Shown here: positions 37,534 through 48,904 of the stretch, piece by piece
Position numbering within the stretch: position 1 is the stretch's first letter
Layout: every line of letters begins with the position of its first letter
Translations under genes and position numbers: made by a program
From: Nymphaea colorata
Lineage: Eukaryota > Streptophyta > Magnoliopsida > Nymphaeales > Nymphaeaceae
Direction of reading: 5' to 3'
Length of the DNA stretch: 64,000 nucleotides
NCBI RefSeq assembly: GCF_008831285.2
Contig: NC_045144.1
Location: 20,785,716 to 20,849,715 of the forward strand
The notes under the pieces: model-generated
What the model saw: only the letters and a program-made list of their open reading frames with translations
Database searches by the model: none
Told to the model about the DNA's origin: nothing

Positions 37534-37803
37534 CTACTTTTTGTATGTGTTAGCCCAGCTGTAGTAGATGCCTGCGGCAAACCCAAATGCAGAGAGCTTC
37601 GCACCAAAGGTCTTCCTCTCCGATGCGATATCTATCCTGCCGCTCGATGGTTCTGTGGTCCTGTCTACAGTAATGCCTTTATCAAATGCTTTTTTCATGG
37701 GAATTACTGCTTTCGCTGATTTCTTCGTCTCACTCTTATCTCTCTCGCTCTCGCCACTATATTCATCATCTGTGCCCACCATGAAGTGCCGCTCCACTAC
37801 CAT
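37534..37803 (-). CDS. Small unassigned ORF at the edge of the inverted duplication
   Basis: The minus-strand frame reads from an ATG near 37803 (MVVERHFMVGTDDEY) through a charged middle (SGESERDKSETKKSAK) to a more hydrophobic C-terminus (AKLSAFGFAAGIYYSW) and a TAG at 37534. The composition looks like a real protein of about 89 residues. The family is not recognised. The inverted-repeat arm ends at 37791, so the first few codons lie inside the arm and the rest outside; the frame could have been created or truncated by the duplication. It could also be read as the terminal exon of a longer gene. Confidence 0.35.
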   Translation of the reverse strand: MVVERHFMVGTDDEYSGESERDKSETKKSAKAVIPMKKAFDKGITVDRTTEPSSGRIDIASERKTFGAKLSAFGFAAGIYYSWANTYKK

Positions 37804-38197
37804 GTTACGAAAACATAAAGCAAGTCTCTGCATTTAACTAGTGCTCTGTGCCTAAGTCATTTTGAGAGGGGAATCAAACCACCATTCACTATTTGACATA
37901 TTCTATTACTATTTTGACCACAAAAAACAGCTCTTTTTCCTTTCCAATTCAATGTGCATGCTCTTATGCAGTCCTTATGTTTCTCATGGTAATTCAAGCT
38001 AGACATACCTGATCTTTTGAAGTACCCCATAATCTCCGCATTTCCAAATTAGAGGTTGCACTCACTATACCTTTAGGCAATGACTCAGTTCCACGAACAA
38101 GGCACTGAACCTGGCAATCCAACAGTATAAGTGCCCTACTAAATTTGAACATTTTTAAGCAAGTGTTTTTCCAGCGAAGTTTTCTGACTCTGCTAGT
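37791..38197 (-). repeat. Left arm of the inverted duplication, with an inverted DUF707 exon copy
   Basis: This 407-bp arm is the reverse complement of 38694-39100, with only a handful of differences seen. It contains a second, inverted copy of the first recognisable DUF707 exon at 38009-38110 (minus strand), with splice sites preserved (GCCAG| acceptor, CAG|GTATG donor). The copy is not followed by further DUF707 exons on the minus strand, so it is an orphan exon. Confidence 0.9.
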
Positions 38198-38693
38198 GTT
38201 TAGAACACCCTAAATAGAGCAGAAGTAGCCAGTCCTAAGCCTTGTAGTGGTGGAGAAAATGGAAAGAAGGGCCACAGCCCATTTGAGAAAAGTAAACCGT
38301 GCCCTACTTGGATCACGGCTTTGCCTAGCCACTCGCAAGCTACCGAGGTGAGTTAAAGAAAGGAGGAAAAGAGAAAAGGAAAAGAAAACATCTTTTGACT
38401 AAAGATGATCATAGCAATGCGTTTTTACATGTTCGGAAAAGGATCAATTCTGTGTGTTTTGTACGCATTGCACTTCTTTTTCCATAATTTCACATAGAAA
38501 CTGATATCCAGTTCTCATATTTGGAGCTCTTATTTATTGTTTTGTTTTGGATCCAGATCCAAGGATCTGTCTGTTTTTAGTCTATAGTATACAAAAGTGT
38601 TTAGGCTTCATTTTGTAATTGAATATCAGTTTCAAGAAACCCTAATTGAATATCAGTCTATAGTATACAATAATTAGGGTTTACAACAATAGG
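38198..38693. other. Spacer between the arms of the inverted duplication
   Basis: This 496-bp segment separates the two arms. A plus-strand frame stays open from about 38205 to 38341 and ends in GAG|GTGAGT, an attractive splice donor whose phase would fit the DUF707 exon at 38781. Its residues (for example CPTWITALPSHSQATE) do not resemble the DUF707 N-terminus, so I do not annotate it as an exon. Confidence 0.4.
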
Positions 38694-39100
38694 ACTAGCA
38701 GAGTCAGAAAACTTCGCTGGAAAAACACTTGTTTAAAAATGTTCAAATTTAGTAGGGCACTTATACTGTTGGATCGCCAGGTTCAGTGCCTTGTTCGTGG
38801 AACTGAGTCATTGCCTAAAGGTATAGTGAGTGCAACCTCTAATTTGGAAATGCGGAGATTATGGGGTACTTCAAAAGATCAGGTATGTCTAGCTTGAATT
38901 ACCATGAGAAACATAAGGACTGCATAAGAGCATGCACATTGAATTGGAAAGGAAAAAGAGCTGTTTTTTGTGGTCAAAATAGTAATATAATATGTCAAAT
39001 AGTGAATGGTGGTTTGATTCCCCTCTCAAAATGACTTAGGCACAGAGCACTAGTTAAATGCAGAGACTTGCTTTATGTTTTCGTAACATGGTAGTGGAGC
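38694..39100 (+). repeat. Right arm of the inverted duplication
   Basis: The reverse complement of 37791-38197 over 407 bp. Its inner end is ACTAGCAGAGTCAG and its outer end is CATGGTAGTGGAGC. It contains the first recognisable exon of the plus-strand DUF707 gene (38781-38882). Differences between arms include one base near each exon edge and one in a short AT-rich word. Confidence 0.9.
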
Positions 39101-42100
39101 TGCACTTTACTTTCACCAGATGGTTAAGTCAGCAAATCAGCATGAAAATTAAGCTATCATTTTGAATTTTCAGCTGACCAATAGAAGACAATAAATGCCT
39201 AAACTTCGTAGGTCTTAGTGATTCTAGAAGTTTCCATGGAAAAGAAGCCAATGAAATGATTTCCTAATGAAAACCATAAAGCATTTTCATTCTGCACAGA
39301 GGTCATATTTTATAACTTCATCCAGTCTTCAAAAGGTCCCATTGTTCGAGTCTTTCTGTTTCAAAGTGTAATATTTGCAGAATTTCTGTTCAACCTTCAT
39401 TTGGGCATTTCAAACCCTATGAATTGCCTGTACTTTTATTGATGACCATGATATTTGCAAAATTTCTATTTGTCCTTTTGTTGGCCATTTAAGCGTTATA
39501 GATCGTGTACATTTTCATTGTTTACTGCTGTTTTCTCTTTCTGCATACCTGTTCATGTGCTTTTGTTTCAAACTGAGCGTAAGATCCATTCCATTTAGAT
39601 GAAAAGAAGGGAACACTCTAAGAAAAGTTTGTTGGCAAGTGCTGTTGGTATAAGGCAGAAGAAAAATGTCGATCACATTGTTAAGAAGGTTTACTTTATA
39701 TCTTCTCTTTTGATTTCAGCTCTTATTTCAACAATTCAGAAGGTAGTTTCGAACATTAATTTCTAACATTAATCTTACACCTTGAATTTCAGTTTCCTCC
39801 AAATAACTTTACAATAATGCTCTTTCATTATGATGGTTTTGTCGATCAATGGAGGGATCTGCAATGGAGTGACAATGTATTGCATGTCTCTGCAGTCAAC
39901 CAAACCAAGTGGTGATGACTCTGATCTAAGTAGCTCAATGATAACAAAATCAGCCTTTGTGTTGTTCCATATTATTATTAGGGTGTAGTGATCCTTTTAT
40001 AACGTGACTGGAATGTTCCAATCTACTCTCATGTCACATCTCCTTTAATTCTGTCCTTATTGGAAAGTTAAATGAAAATGATGCCCCTATTCATTTTTTA
40101 GTTGTCCATAGCCTTGTGTTAGCTTATGTCTTCGACTTAGGTAAAGTAATAATTTTTTGCTTTGGTTGTGGTACAGGTGGTTTGCTAACCGGTTCTTGCA
40201 CCCAGATGTAGTTGATGAATACAATTATATTTTCCTCTGGGATGAGGACCTTGGAGTTGAACATTTTGATCCTGTGAAGTATGTTTCCTCTTAACATTCT
40301 TAAACTTTACTTGCCATTCTTCTGAATCCTCATCTTTATATTCTGCATGAAAATAAGTTATGCAAAGACACATAAGCTACATAAGGTCATATGTTGGTGG
40401 TGGTATATATCATCTGGACCAAGAACACTCGCCTTGGGTGCTTAACTGCCGTAGGTGGGTTTAAAGTTTTAATTACATGAGGTGATTTAGAAATGGATCA
40501 ACTATATGCAAGAGTATTTTTTAAGCAGGTACCAATTGTGCATGTAAATGTTTGCTGTCTGTCTTCGTTTGAGTTCACGTCCTATAATTGTTAGGTATGA
40601 AATGCAGATAGTTTTGTGGATACTGTCACTTCTCCATCAGAAATTTAATATAATGTTTGCAAGTCTTGTGTCCGACTTATTAAATATTTCAGGAAACATC
40701 AATAATTGTGATTTCATAAAATGACATATTCTAAAAGTTCTCATTCGGTATAATTTTACTCCTTAGTGTGTTGTTTATTTGTTGAGAGTACTCTATTGAG
40801 AGTAGGAAAGTCCCTGTCAGACATTTACCAAACTAACCAAAATTTTGCTATTCAGTCTTTTCAAAATTGATCTTAAACTTGTATGACATGGAAAGATATT
40901 TATAAAATTTGGCAGTTGAAAGTTAATAGATTTGTTTTTTTATATACTTGAAGACTAAATTAATGTCTCCTGGAAATCTGGCAGTTATTTGTCTATCGTG
41001 GAAGAAGAAGGGCTGGAGATATCTCAGCCAGCACTAGATTCTTCTTTGTCAGAGGTGCATCATCGAATTACTGTGCGTGTGAAGAAGTCGATTACAGGTA
41101 ATCTAAAAATACACTCTTGGGGATTGCTAAGTAATCACTAGCATAGCAATTGATACCTGTTTATATTTGAGCATATTATTTCAAAGCTAATTTTTGTATT
41201 TCAGAAGGACATACAAGCATCGTGGTAATGGAAGATGCTACTGGAACAGCACCGCTCCACCATGTACTGGGTATGACTTTTTACCTGAATATTTAGATTT
41301 TGTTGGAATATAGTATTAAATGCTTCTTTATTTTCCATTTCTACCTTGAGATAAGTTCACATTGTGTTTTATTTTCCTATTCTTCTTGGAGCATGATATC
41401 ACTGAATAAGTGTCTAGTCCTCCCTACTTGATTAGACAAATGATGTCAGAAAGTAGCTATACTAAAGTGACTTGATCATCTTAAAATTGTGTCCTACTCC
41501 TGTTTTTCAATTATACATTATTTATAGTCGTTGTCAAACACATTGAATCAAATAACAGCATCCATCTTTCATCTTAGTTTTTCTCCAATGTCACTGAATT
41601 CAAGGAAGCACAAATTTTCCTTCACAGTAACTTATTAAAAATCAATTGGCCAGTTGAAAAACGCAATAATACAATTTATCAAACATTTAAAACTTTACTT
41701 TGGGTAAAAATTCAGAGACTACTGAAGAACAAGGGTGATCACTAACTGTACATTTTACTCCAGACTCTTGCATTCCTAACTTCATCCAACAACATAAATC
41801 TTTTTCATCTCATAATGCAGTTGGGTGGAGATGATGGCACCTGTGTTCTCAAGAGTTGCCTGGCGTTGTGCGTGGTACATGATCCAGGTATGGCATTTGC
41901 AGTTGTAAGGTTCTTATCTTGGTCTGTGCTCTACAGAAGGCTGTTAAGAGCGATTATAGAAGTTTTTCTGCATTTCTCCTAGTTTCTTTACGGGAGCAGC
42001 ACCGTGTTCCCTCTTCAACAATTAAATGCACCTGGGTCTAGCTTTTCTCTTGTGGTTGATTCTCTTTGTTTATGCCAATCAAGCATGGGAAATTGTTTTG

Positions 42101-43952
42101 TCTACTTGATGACGTTTTAATTTTGTTTGAAAGCTAAATGCTAGCATTGGAAATGTTGCAAGAACTGTCTTTAGTTTGTCCTAGGACTCTGAACAGAAGA
42201 AACTGGTTCAACCATGAAGGGCCGAGGAGTTATGTGTTTCTTGTAATCTTTTCTGTTTCTTTTGCTTGTTTGCTGCTTGGTTACCTCTTCTCACCTGGTT
42301 TCTATTATTTCACTTGAATTTCTCTCGAGGATTTGCCTTTCCTTCAAAAGGAAATATGTAAAAGCAATATAAATTGGTTAGTTAGCTAGTTCCCATGCAT
42401 GAGGTTAATTATTTTGCTCATCTGTGATTTGAGCACATGAAGTACTTTGGCCTGTTTCTCAAGTCTGTTATCAGTTAGTGTTATTTTCAACAGTTTTACC
42501 ACTGTTCTAGTCTTAAAAACAGTGAAAAGTACCTGGGACATGTGGAAAACCAGTGTGCAGAAACGTTGATGTCTTCCATGATTATCCTGACTGATGAATT
42601 GGGTGTTGGGGCTTGATGATTTCACTAGTGGCAAAATTTGGCAGTTGTCATATTTCTTGTACTTGAACAATCTGTGAAAAGGAGAAATTTCCTTTCTTTT
42701 GGTCCACGGGAAGATGAAAATGGTTGCTTTTTCTTCTTCATTTTCCTTTTCTAGGATATAAAAAATGATAGGTGATTCCTTGTGTGGCCTTCTGTAATTC
42801 TTCTATTTGTGACGAAGAATCTAGGTTTAAACAGGTCTAGTTAGGGAAGCTGCCATGCGTAATTGTGCTTTGTGGTTCATGATGAATTTCTTTTATGACG
42901 TAACTGAATTGCACATTATTGTATCTGATGTTGGTGGTTTCAAGAGTAAGATTTGCTTACAGTTGCATAGCTATGTGCATATCCTGAGGTGGCAAATGTT
43001 GCATCTTAAATTCTTAATGTGATTCTGCAGAGTGACTTAATTCATGCTTGGGGCCTGGACATGAAGCTTGGTTACTGTGCGCAGGTTTAGATTTGTCACC
43101 ATCTCTTCTTTAGCTTTTCTTTTTTCCTCTTTTTTGCAGGAACTGTAATCTAAAGCATGCTTTCATGTAGGGGGACCGGAGCATAAATGTTGGGGTTGTT
43201 GGCAGTGAATATGTAGCTCATCTTGGCATACCTACACTTGGCGGCTTTGATGAAAATAGGGTAAGAAAATGGCCTGCATTATTGAACCACAGTATTACAG
43301 CCCTTGCATTTAAGAAACAGCTAACTATCATAGCCTTGAACTGGCTACAAACAATTGATTTTCCAACTGTTAACTTACTCACAACTGCCATGGATGGAGA
43401 GGAGGTGGTAAGAGGAGAATTGTTAAAGGGTGTCAAGGTGAAGTCCTTGGATCAAGTCTGAACGTTGCCACTCTTTATCCTGAGGTTTTGGATGTCTTGT
43501 CCTCGTAAAGCATGGTGGTCAGAACTCACTTAAGCCTGTTAGGGAGTCAGACATTAAGTGGTCTGTCCGTTGAGGGTTCATCATCAGCTACTCTACTACC
43601 GCTACTACTACTGCTAATTATAACATAATAATAAACAATTTTTTGTCAGTTGTCAATTTTCATCAATGTTCTTTCTTTTCTTTTCCAAGTTAAACAGGGT
43701 CGAGAGGTCTCCCTTATGAACCGTGAAAGGGGAGAGGTTGGTCTCTGTTAGCAAATGCCCACACCCCTCATAATGTTGTAAGATCTCCTGCTTTTTCCTC
43801 TTTTCTGAACTTGGCTGTTGATTCTTCAGGTCAGAAAGCAGTCTTACAATGAACTGGAGATCTTTCAGGAGAGATGGGAAAAAGCAGTAAAGGATGACAC
43901 TTGCTGGAACGATCCATATCCACAGACCACAAACAGAAGCAGGGCCTTCTAG
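38781..43952 (+). CDS. DUF707 family gene, N-terminus not found, one frame break (possible pseudogene)
   Basis: DUF707 proteins are plant proteins of unknown function, often labelled lysine-ketoglutarate reductase trans-splicing related, usually with an N-terminal membrane anchor. Ten exons are recognised: 38781-38882, 39599-39688, 39793-39911, 40177-40278, 40985-41097, 41205-41270, 41821-41887, 43031-43084, 43171-43260 and 43830-43952. Conserved segments in order: RGTESLPKGIVSATSNLEMR, SAVGIRQKKNVDHIVKK, FTIMLFHYDGFVDQWRDLQW, FLHPDVVDEYNYIFLWDEDL, EGLEISQPALD, STAPPCTGWVEMMAPVFSR, DLIHAWGLDMKLGYCAQGDR and GIPTLGGFDEN. Every junction matches in phase except 41097/41205, where one base is missing for the family frame; splicing there would shift the frame and meet a stop in the next exon. 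No membrane-anchor exon was found upstream. The gene may be dead, mis-assembled, or spliced unusually. Confidence 0.8.
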
Positions 43953-44689
43953 CAACTATACAAAATTGTTTTCCATAATGTATAATGTATGTATATTGTA
44001 ATTTATTCTTTTGCATTAATGTCAGTGAACTCTCTCTCTCTCATTAGAAAAAGTGCGAGGGTGAGAGACGTAGTTGCAGTAGCTTAGCCTGTTTGAGCCT
44101 CCCTCAAGCACCGAAATCTTTCACTTGGTGGCGTTTGATAGCCGTGAAAAAAGTTTCTAGGTGGGCTTTCTGAAAAGAATTTTTACAAAAAAAGTCATAA
44201 TTAAATTTGTCAACTGAAATTAGATTCTTGGTTGTTTGAGTCGGCATTTTGATTTCAATAGAATGCTGCGAGTAAAATTGATGGAAACAGGATGACATTG
44301 ATCTGTGCAAGTAAATGTAACTAATTTGCAACTGTCATTATTTGGGAACCACTAATTGCACATTTTTAGGATGATGAAGCTTCTTAAGTTGTTACTATTT
44401 TTTGTTGGTATTTCTAACGATCTTTATTTTTTTATTTTTTACATTTTTCCGAAATGAAAATCAAAATTTTGAGCATTCCAATTATAAAGGGACTTGCGTT
44501 GAATTTAATTTACACTTATATTGAGTCCTTCTGAAGAGATAATTTGACTCCAACAATGAACTTGAGAGCCTAACTACAAGTTTCTGAAAAAAAAAATGCA
44601 CAAATTAAATTTTATGGACCTCATGTGTATATAGTCCTAAAATTTTTAACTCTATAGCTGCCAACCAGATGGATGCCCGTTGATTTTTT

Positions 44690-45203
44690 GTTTTTATTTT
44701 TTTTCTTCTCCTAACACCATCTTTACCTTGCTGCCACCGGCAGCCCTGTGAGAGAAGGGGGAGCCTATCGGGCCCTCTCCCTGCCGTTTCCAGCAGGCTC
44801 GTGGGGCTCTGCCGGGCGGTGCTAAAGGGATGGCCGCTGACCGTCGGAGGGGGAGGGAAGGGGGGAAGGGAAACAGATAAAAAGAAAGAGTCGATAAAAT
44901 GGGGAATATATAACAAAATTTGAGAACAAGACGTCCTTTACATACAAAAGCAATCCGCAAAAACAAAAGCAAAAAGATGAAATATACAATACAATGCACA
45001 GTGAGAAGAAAGGTGTGAATAAAGAGGAAGGAAGGAGCGGCACCCTCATCTAGCCACAGACAGACCACGGCGCCTTAACCGAATGGCAAACTGGACATCC
45101 CCTGCACAAGACGAGCCACATAATCTGACGAAGATAAGGTGTCCCTGAAGACCTTGTTGTTGCGCTCCTCCCAAATGCGCCACCAAGCTGAAATGAGCCA
45201 CGA
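44690..45203 (-). mobile_element. LINE (non-LTR retrotransposon) 3'-end fragment
   Basis: On the minus strand 45203-45075 reads SWLISAWWRIWEERNNKVFR, DTLSSSDYVARLVQG, MSSLPFG and stop. This is the familiar C-terminal tail of plant LINE polyproteins, with the WRIWEERNN motif after the zinc-binding region. Below it, 44700-45075 has GC-richer sequence and an A-rich end on the minus strand, fitting a LINE 3' UTR. No reverse transcriptase domain remains. Confidence 0.6.
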
Positions 45204-45379
45204 CCTTCAAGCACGACCCTAGGAAGCAGACAAGTGGGGGGAATGACAAAAGAGGAACATAAGACACATATAGAAAGAAAGAGGACGAGGGGTTGGGGAG
45301 GAGTGAAGTGGGCTCAGGTTTGATGTCTTTAATAGCCTGGATGATTCTTTTCAAAGTCTAGTATGCAAGAGTCTAATAG

Positions 45380-46575
45380 CTACCTACATTGAAAACAAGT
45401 AGCTAGTAGACCAGACTTTGATGAGAACCATTTGGACAGTAGATCCCAAGAACAGCAGATGGCAGATATTAATTTACAAATATATAAACCAAACTATTTT
45501 TTAAGAGCCCAAAATACCTTTCGAAGGAGGAAGAAAGAGGAGGAAAACAAATGAGTTTACATAAACAATACTCTTGTCTCCTTTGAGAGATATTATCAAG
45601 TTCTTGAAAAAAAAAAAAAAACTTCTTGGCTTATATGGTACTGTCTTTTCTCATTGAAATCAGTAGCCAACTCACTGGAATCAATAGCCAAAATGATCCT
45701 TATTATTAACTTCATGGGAACATGCGTGCAATATAAATAGGAGGATTAATGGATAAATGTTTAATTTTTCAGTAGAGTAACATTAACAAAAATGTGATCA
45801 TACCATACAAAAAAAATTCTTTTGTTTTTACACGCTTCAGGGAGGAACTGTACAACAGAAGTTCCTTCACTGGGTCGAAGAGGTTGGAGTCACTTGAAGG
45901 GAAGCCGGCTTCGTTCAAAATGAGAAGGTCGCTTCTCAAATGATGTAGTTCGCTTCATAAACGGTTTTTTAATATTTTTTCCTTCTTTTATCTTCATTTT
46001 TCTCGATGTGTTCTGTATTTTTCTTCAGTTGTACAAATGTGATTATGTTATTACAAATATACGCTTACTTATTCATTAACATTTATCTTACTTTCTGCTC
46101 ATTTTCATGCATAATAACTTAATTCAAAATATGAAAAACTTCACACAATTCTTACACAATTATCAATATCCAAAATATTGCTAAATTATTAATTTATAAA
46201 ATAACTATATTAGTGCTGTTACTCTTTGTTACAGCAAAGTCATTAAGCGAGGCTTAAGGTTAGGTATATTTTTAAGTTATCAATTAAATTTCCAAAACAT
46301 AATATTCCGGGTCTTTATTTGTTATCCAATGAAAAACCTTACGTTTGTTTTTAACAATATCAGAAAGTTAGATGTATTCTTCGTTATCGTCAAACCCTGT
46401 CAGTCGGTATTATTAACCAGAAACTCTCAGATACTGGATACAAAATAGGTTTGGATCAGGGAACCTACCATCTAGATCCAACCCATTAGTAGACCTTCTT
46501 AAATACCCACCAAAAAAGAAAAATCTTTGAAGGTACATGATATAATCTGAACGGCACATAGTAGGCGTATATCTA
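45380..46575. other. Intergenic AT-rich region without a recognised gene
   Basis: No protein-like frame, RNA gene or clear transposon end was recognised. A-runs and TTA-rich words dominate. It separates the LINE fragment from the first SINE copy. Confidence 0.5.
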
Positions 46576-46597
46576 CAAACACTAGCACACACAGATA

Positions 46598-46823
46598 CCC
46601 CAAGGGGTGGTAGCGCACTGGGCGGCAAGGTGGTCATGCTCCTCTAACGGCTTGGTTTGAGTCCTTGGAGCAACCACTGTCACGTCCCAGCGCGCGCCAC
46701 TTCCTGGCCCGTAAAAGGGCCCGACGCAGCTCTATGAAAACCTTGGGGGTGGAACACAGAGGGGGGGCCGAAGGCCTCTTTTAGGGGCGGTGGCAATGAA
46801 CCGCTCACCCCTAAAAAAAAAAA
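46598..46823 (+). mobile_element. tRNA-derived SINE, copy 1
   Basis: The head carries a Pol III box A-like word (TGGTAGCGCACTG, 46608-46620) and box B-like word (GGTTTGAGTCC, 46654-46664) at tRNA spacing. A GC-rich body follows, then an A-tail (46813-46823). The flanks CACTAGCACACACAGATA (46580-46597) and CACTAGCACAGACAATA (from 46824) form an imperfect target duplication. SINEs do not code for protein and move using LINE machinery. The second copy at 61131 shares this architecture. Confidence 0.82.
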
Positions 46824-47117
46824 ACACTAGCACAGACAATAGGTATTAATTACATGGAGGCACTTTTGGGAGAGCTTTTCTTGACATGGACCCATGTGGA
46901 CACAGTGGGTGGATCCAGAAACCTCTTCACGTTTGGTTGCCTACAACCTCTAACCCACTTGACTGAACCCTGTTCTTGTCCCCACATGCAAACTGGGCTC
47001 ACAGGCCATATAAGTGATGAGGCATAAGATCCTTAAAGGTCCCCAGAGTGCATTTGTCTGTGGTTGATAAGATGAAGCTTTGAAAAGCATTCAAACAAAT
47101 GAATTTTATCAGGGAAA

Positions 47118-47330
47118 ATGTTCGTCCTTGATGTGGTTTTCATAGTCTTCTTCTTCTTCTTCTTCTTCTTCTTCTGTTGTTTATGGTTTTTACATGGGGA
47201 CGGGCTTCTTCTTCTTCTTCTTCTTCTTCTTCTTCTTCTTCTTCTTCTTCTTCTTCTTCTTCTTCTTCTTCTGTTGTTTATGGTTTTTGCATGGGGACGG
47301 GAAACCACCTTAGGTTGAGAGACTTTCCCG
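47118..47330. repeat. CTT microsatellite with duplicated flank
   Basis: Two CTT runs (about 47150-47175 and 47208-47272) are each followed by TGTTGTTTATGGTTTTTRCA and TGGGGACGGG. The flank has duplicated together with the repeat. Long Leu, Ser or Arg frames here are microsatellite artefacts. Confidence 0.85.
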
Positions 47331-47583
47331 CTTGTCCAAAGTGTAAAACCCTTCCCCCTGCCCACGGTCCTGGAGTGCATTGGCTTTCGCAAGGAGAGGT
47401 GCCTCTGAGATGTATCTTTGCATGATTAAAAACCAATTAACAAACATGATCTATGGGGTTGGATGCTTGTTAACAAAGATCTATCAGCTTTTGAGTGGCC
47501 AAAACCATGTGCATAACAAGGTCTTTCACCGATTCATTTGCTTGTAGTCTACATTTTATGTCGTCTTTAAACTATGATTACAG

Positions 47584-47680
47584 ATGCAGAGGAATATGCT
47601 GAATGTGAGGCTGTTGTTAAGGATTACCCGCGCCACGAAGAAAAGGAGAATAGAAGACATGGATCTTGTTATGGTGCACC
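47584..47680 (+). pseudogene. Copper amine oxidase exon relic
   Basis: After an acceptor-like GATTACAG the sequence reads AEEYAECEAVVKDY, then shifts frame and continues as RATKKRRIEDMDLVMV. Together these match the stretch of plant copper amine oxidases normally read as a DAEEYAECEA... to ...KRGIEDMDLVMVDPW segment. A short deletion and frameshift lie near 47629, and similarity fades after about 47680. No topaquinone or copper-ligand region is present nearby, so this is an isolated dead exon. Confidence 0.7.
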
Positions 47681-48207
47681 CTGCCATGATCTTAGATACT
47701 TGCTTACTTCTCTTGACAGAGTCATTTTCTCTTAAGCGACCTTAAGTAGAATTTATATTGGGACATAAAAATTCCCCAAAGATATCAATGCAGAATGGAA
47801 TGTGTCCATGAAATGCAAAAAAAATTGATAGAGAAGTTGCTGCCCAGAAATTGCGACACATTTTTAACAACTTTACACCCAACAAAAAAATGAAAGATAG
47901 TTTCCTCATGGCACCTGCGTAAGTAACAACCATTTGGAAAGGAAATTCCAAATCTTTGAATTATGTATTGCGTCAGTAACCTTGCCTTCAGTACTACTAC
48001 TACTACGTAAAGACTTTGACACTAACTAGCCCTCGGAGTGCAATTCTTCTACCATATTTTGTTAAAATGTTTGTTTCCGGTGCTTTTACCCCTAATCTCA
48101 TTATAAATCCTTCTAGCGTTAAGCAATAAACAAAATCATCTTCTATGTCACCAAGATTCAGAAAGGATAATACCGAAGACAAAGAAGAGGACAATATTCT
48201 GTCACCA

Positions 48208-48816
48208 GTGCCGGTGCAGGATGCGGCAAGTTTAAAAAAAATTAAGAGCTAGTGCGGCAAGAGTATATATATATATATATATATATAATCTGTTATATAA
48301 GTAATTTACTTGTATATATTTTTAAACTTTTTTTTACCAAAATCTAAGCTTTTACTAAATAAAATAGGGGTAGTACCCGTAGAATCTAAGATGTGAACGT
48401 GTACCAACAGCGATATTTCTCTGGAATATGTCGGACAAAAAAGGCCTATAAAACTCAGCTAGAAGGCATTAAATTAACATGCTTTTTGGTGCACTAAGAC
48501 GCTTTGATATTTCTAATTTTGTATTTTGTCAACAAAAACGTACTTCCCTCTTTATGAGCTGGAAGAATGCAATTCAATAAATTTCACAAAAAATTCGTAG
48601 GAGAACTCTTATATTCACGTAACTAATTGTATGATGACCTCAGTATTCCGAGCTAAAACCAGAACTAACTCATTAAAAGTCTAAAAACAAACGCTTTCGC
48701 AAATACGTGAACCCACTGACAGAATTATTATATAGGACAAGTGAAATTTTTTAAAATACCTTCACCGCACCATCGCACTTAAATTTTTTGAGATGTGCCA
48801 CTCCGGCACCCGCACC
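48208..48816. mobile_element. Non-autonomous TIR element of about 610 bp
   Basis: The left end begins GTGCCGGTGCAGGATGCGGC followed by AAGTTT. The right end, in reverse complement, reads GTGCGGGTGCCGGAGTGGCA followed by CATCTC and TTTAAG-like words. The imperfect terminal inverted repeats extend for roughly 50 bp. A TA tract lies inside at about 48263-48288. There is no transposase. The long TIRs suggest a Mutator-like or similar miniature element, but the target duplication was not resolved. A diverged partial copy lies at 15330-15548. Confidence 0.55.
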
Positions 48817-48904
48817 AACACCTTGACATAGGTGCTACTCTGGTATTTGTAGTTATGTACCCCATGCGTTAGTGTAAGTATGGTTAATAATGAACATACC
48901 CTTT

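Noticed and set aside
38205-38341. Possible DUF707 upstream exon ending in GAG|GTGAGT
   Set aside because: The phase fits, but the residues do not resemble the DUF707 N-terminus, and the segment is the spacer of a recent inverted duplication.
43218-43436. Minus-strand ORF over the end of the DUF707 gene
   Set aside because: It is antisense to a confident DUF707 exon and its intron, with no family similarity of its own.
47033-47425. Poly-Arg, poly-Leu and poly-Ser frames
   Set aside because: They are translations of the CTT repeat in different frames, with no independent support.
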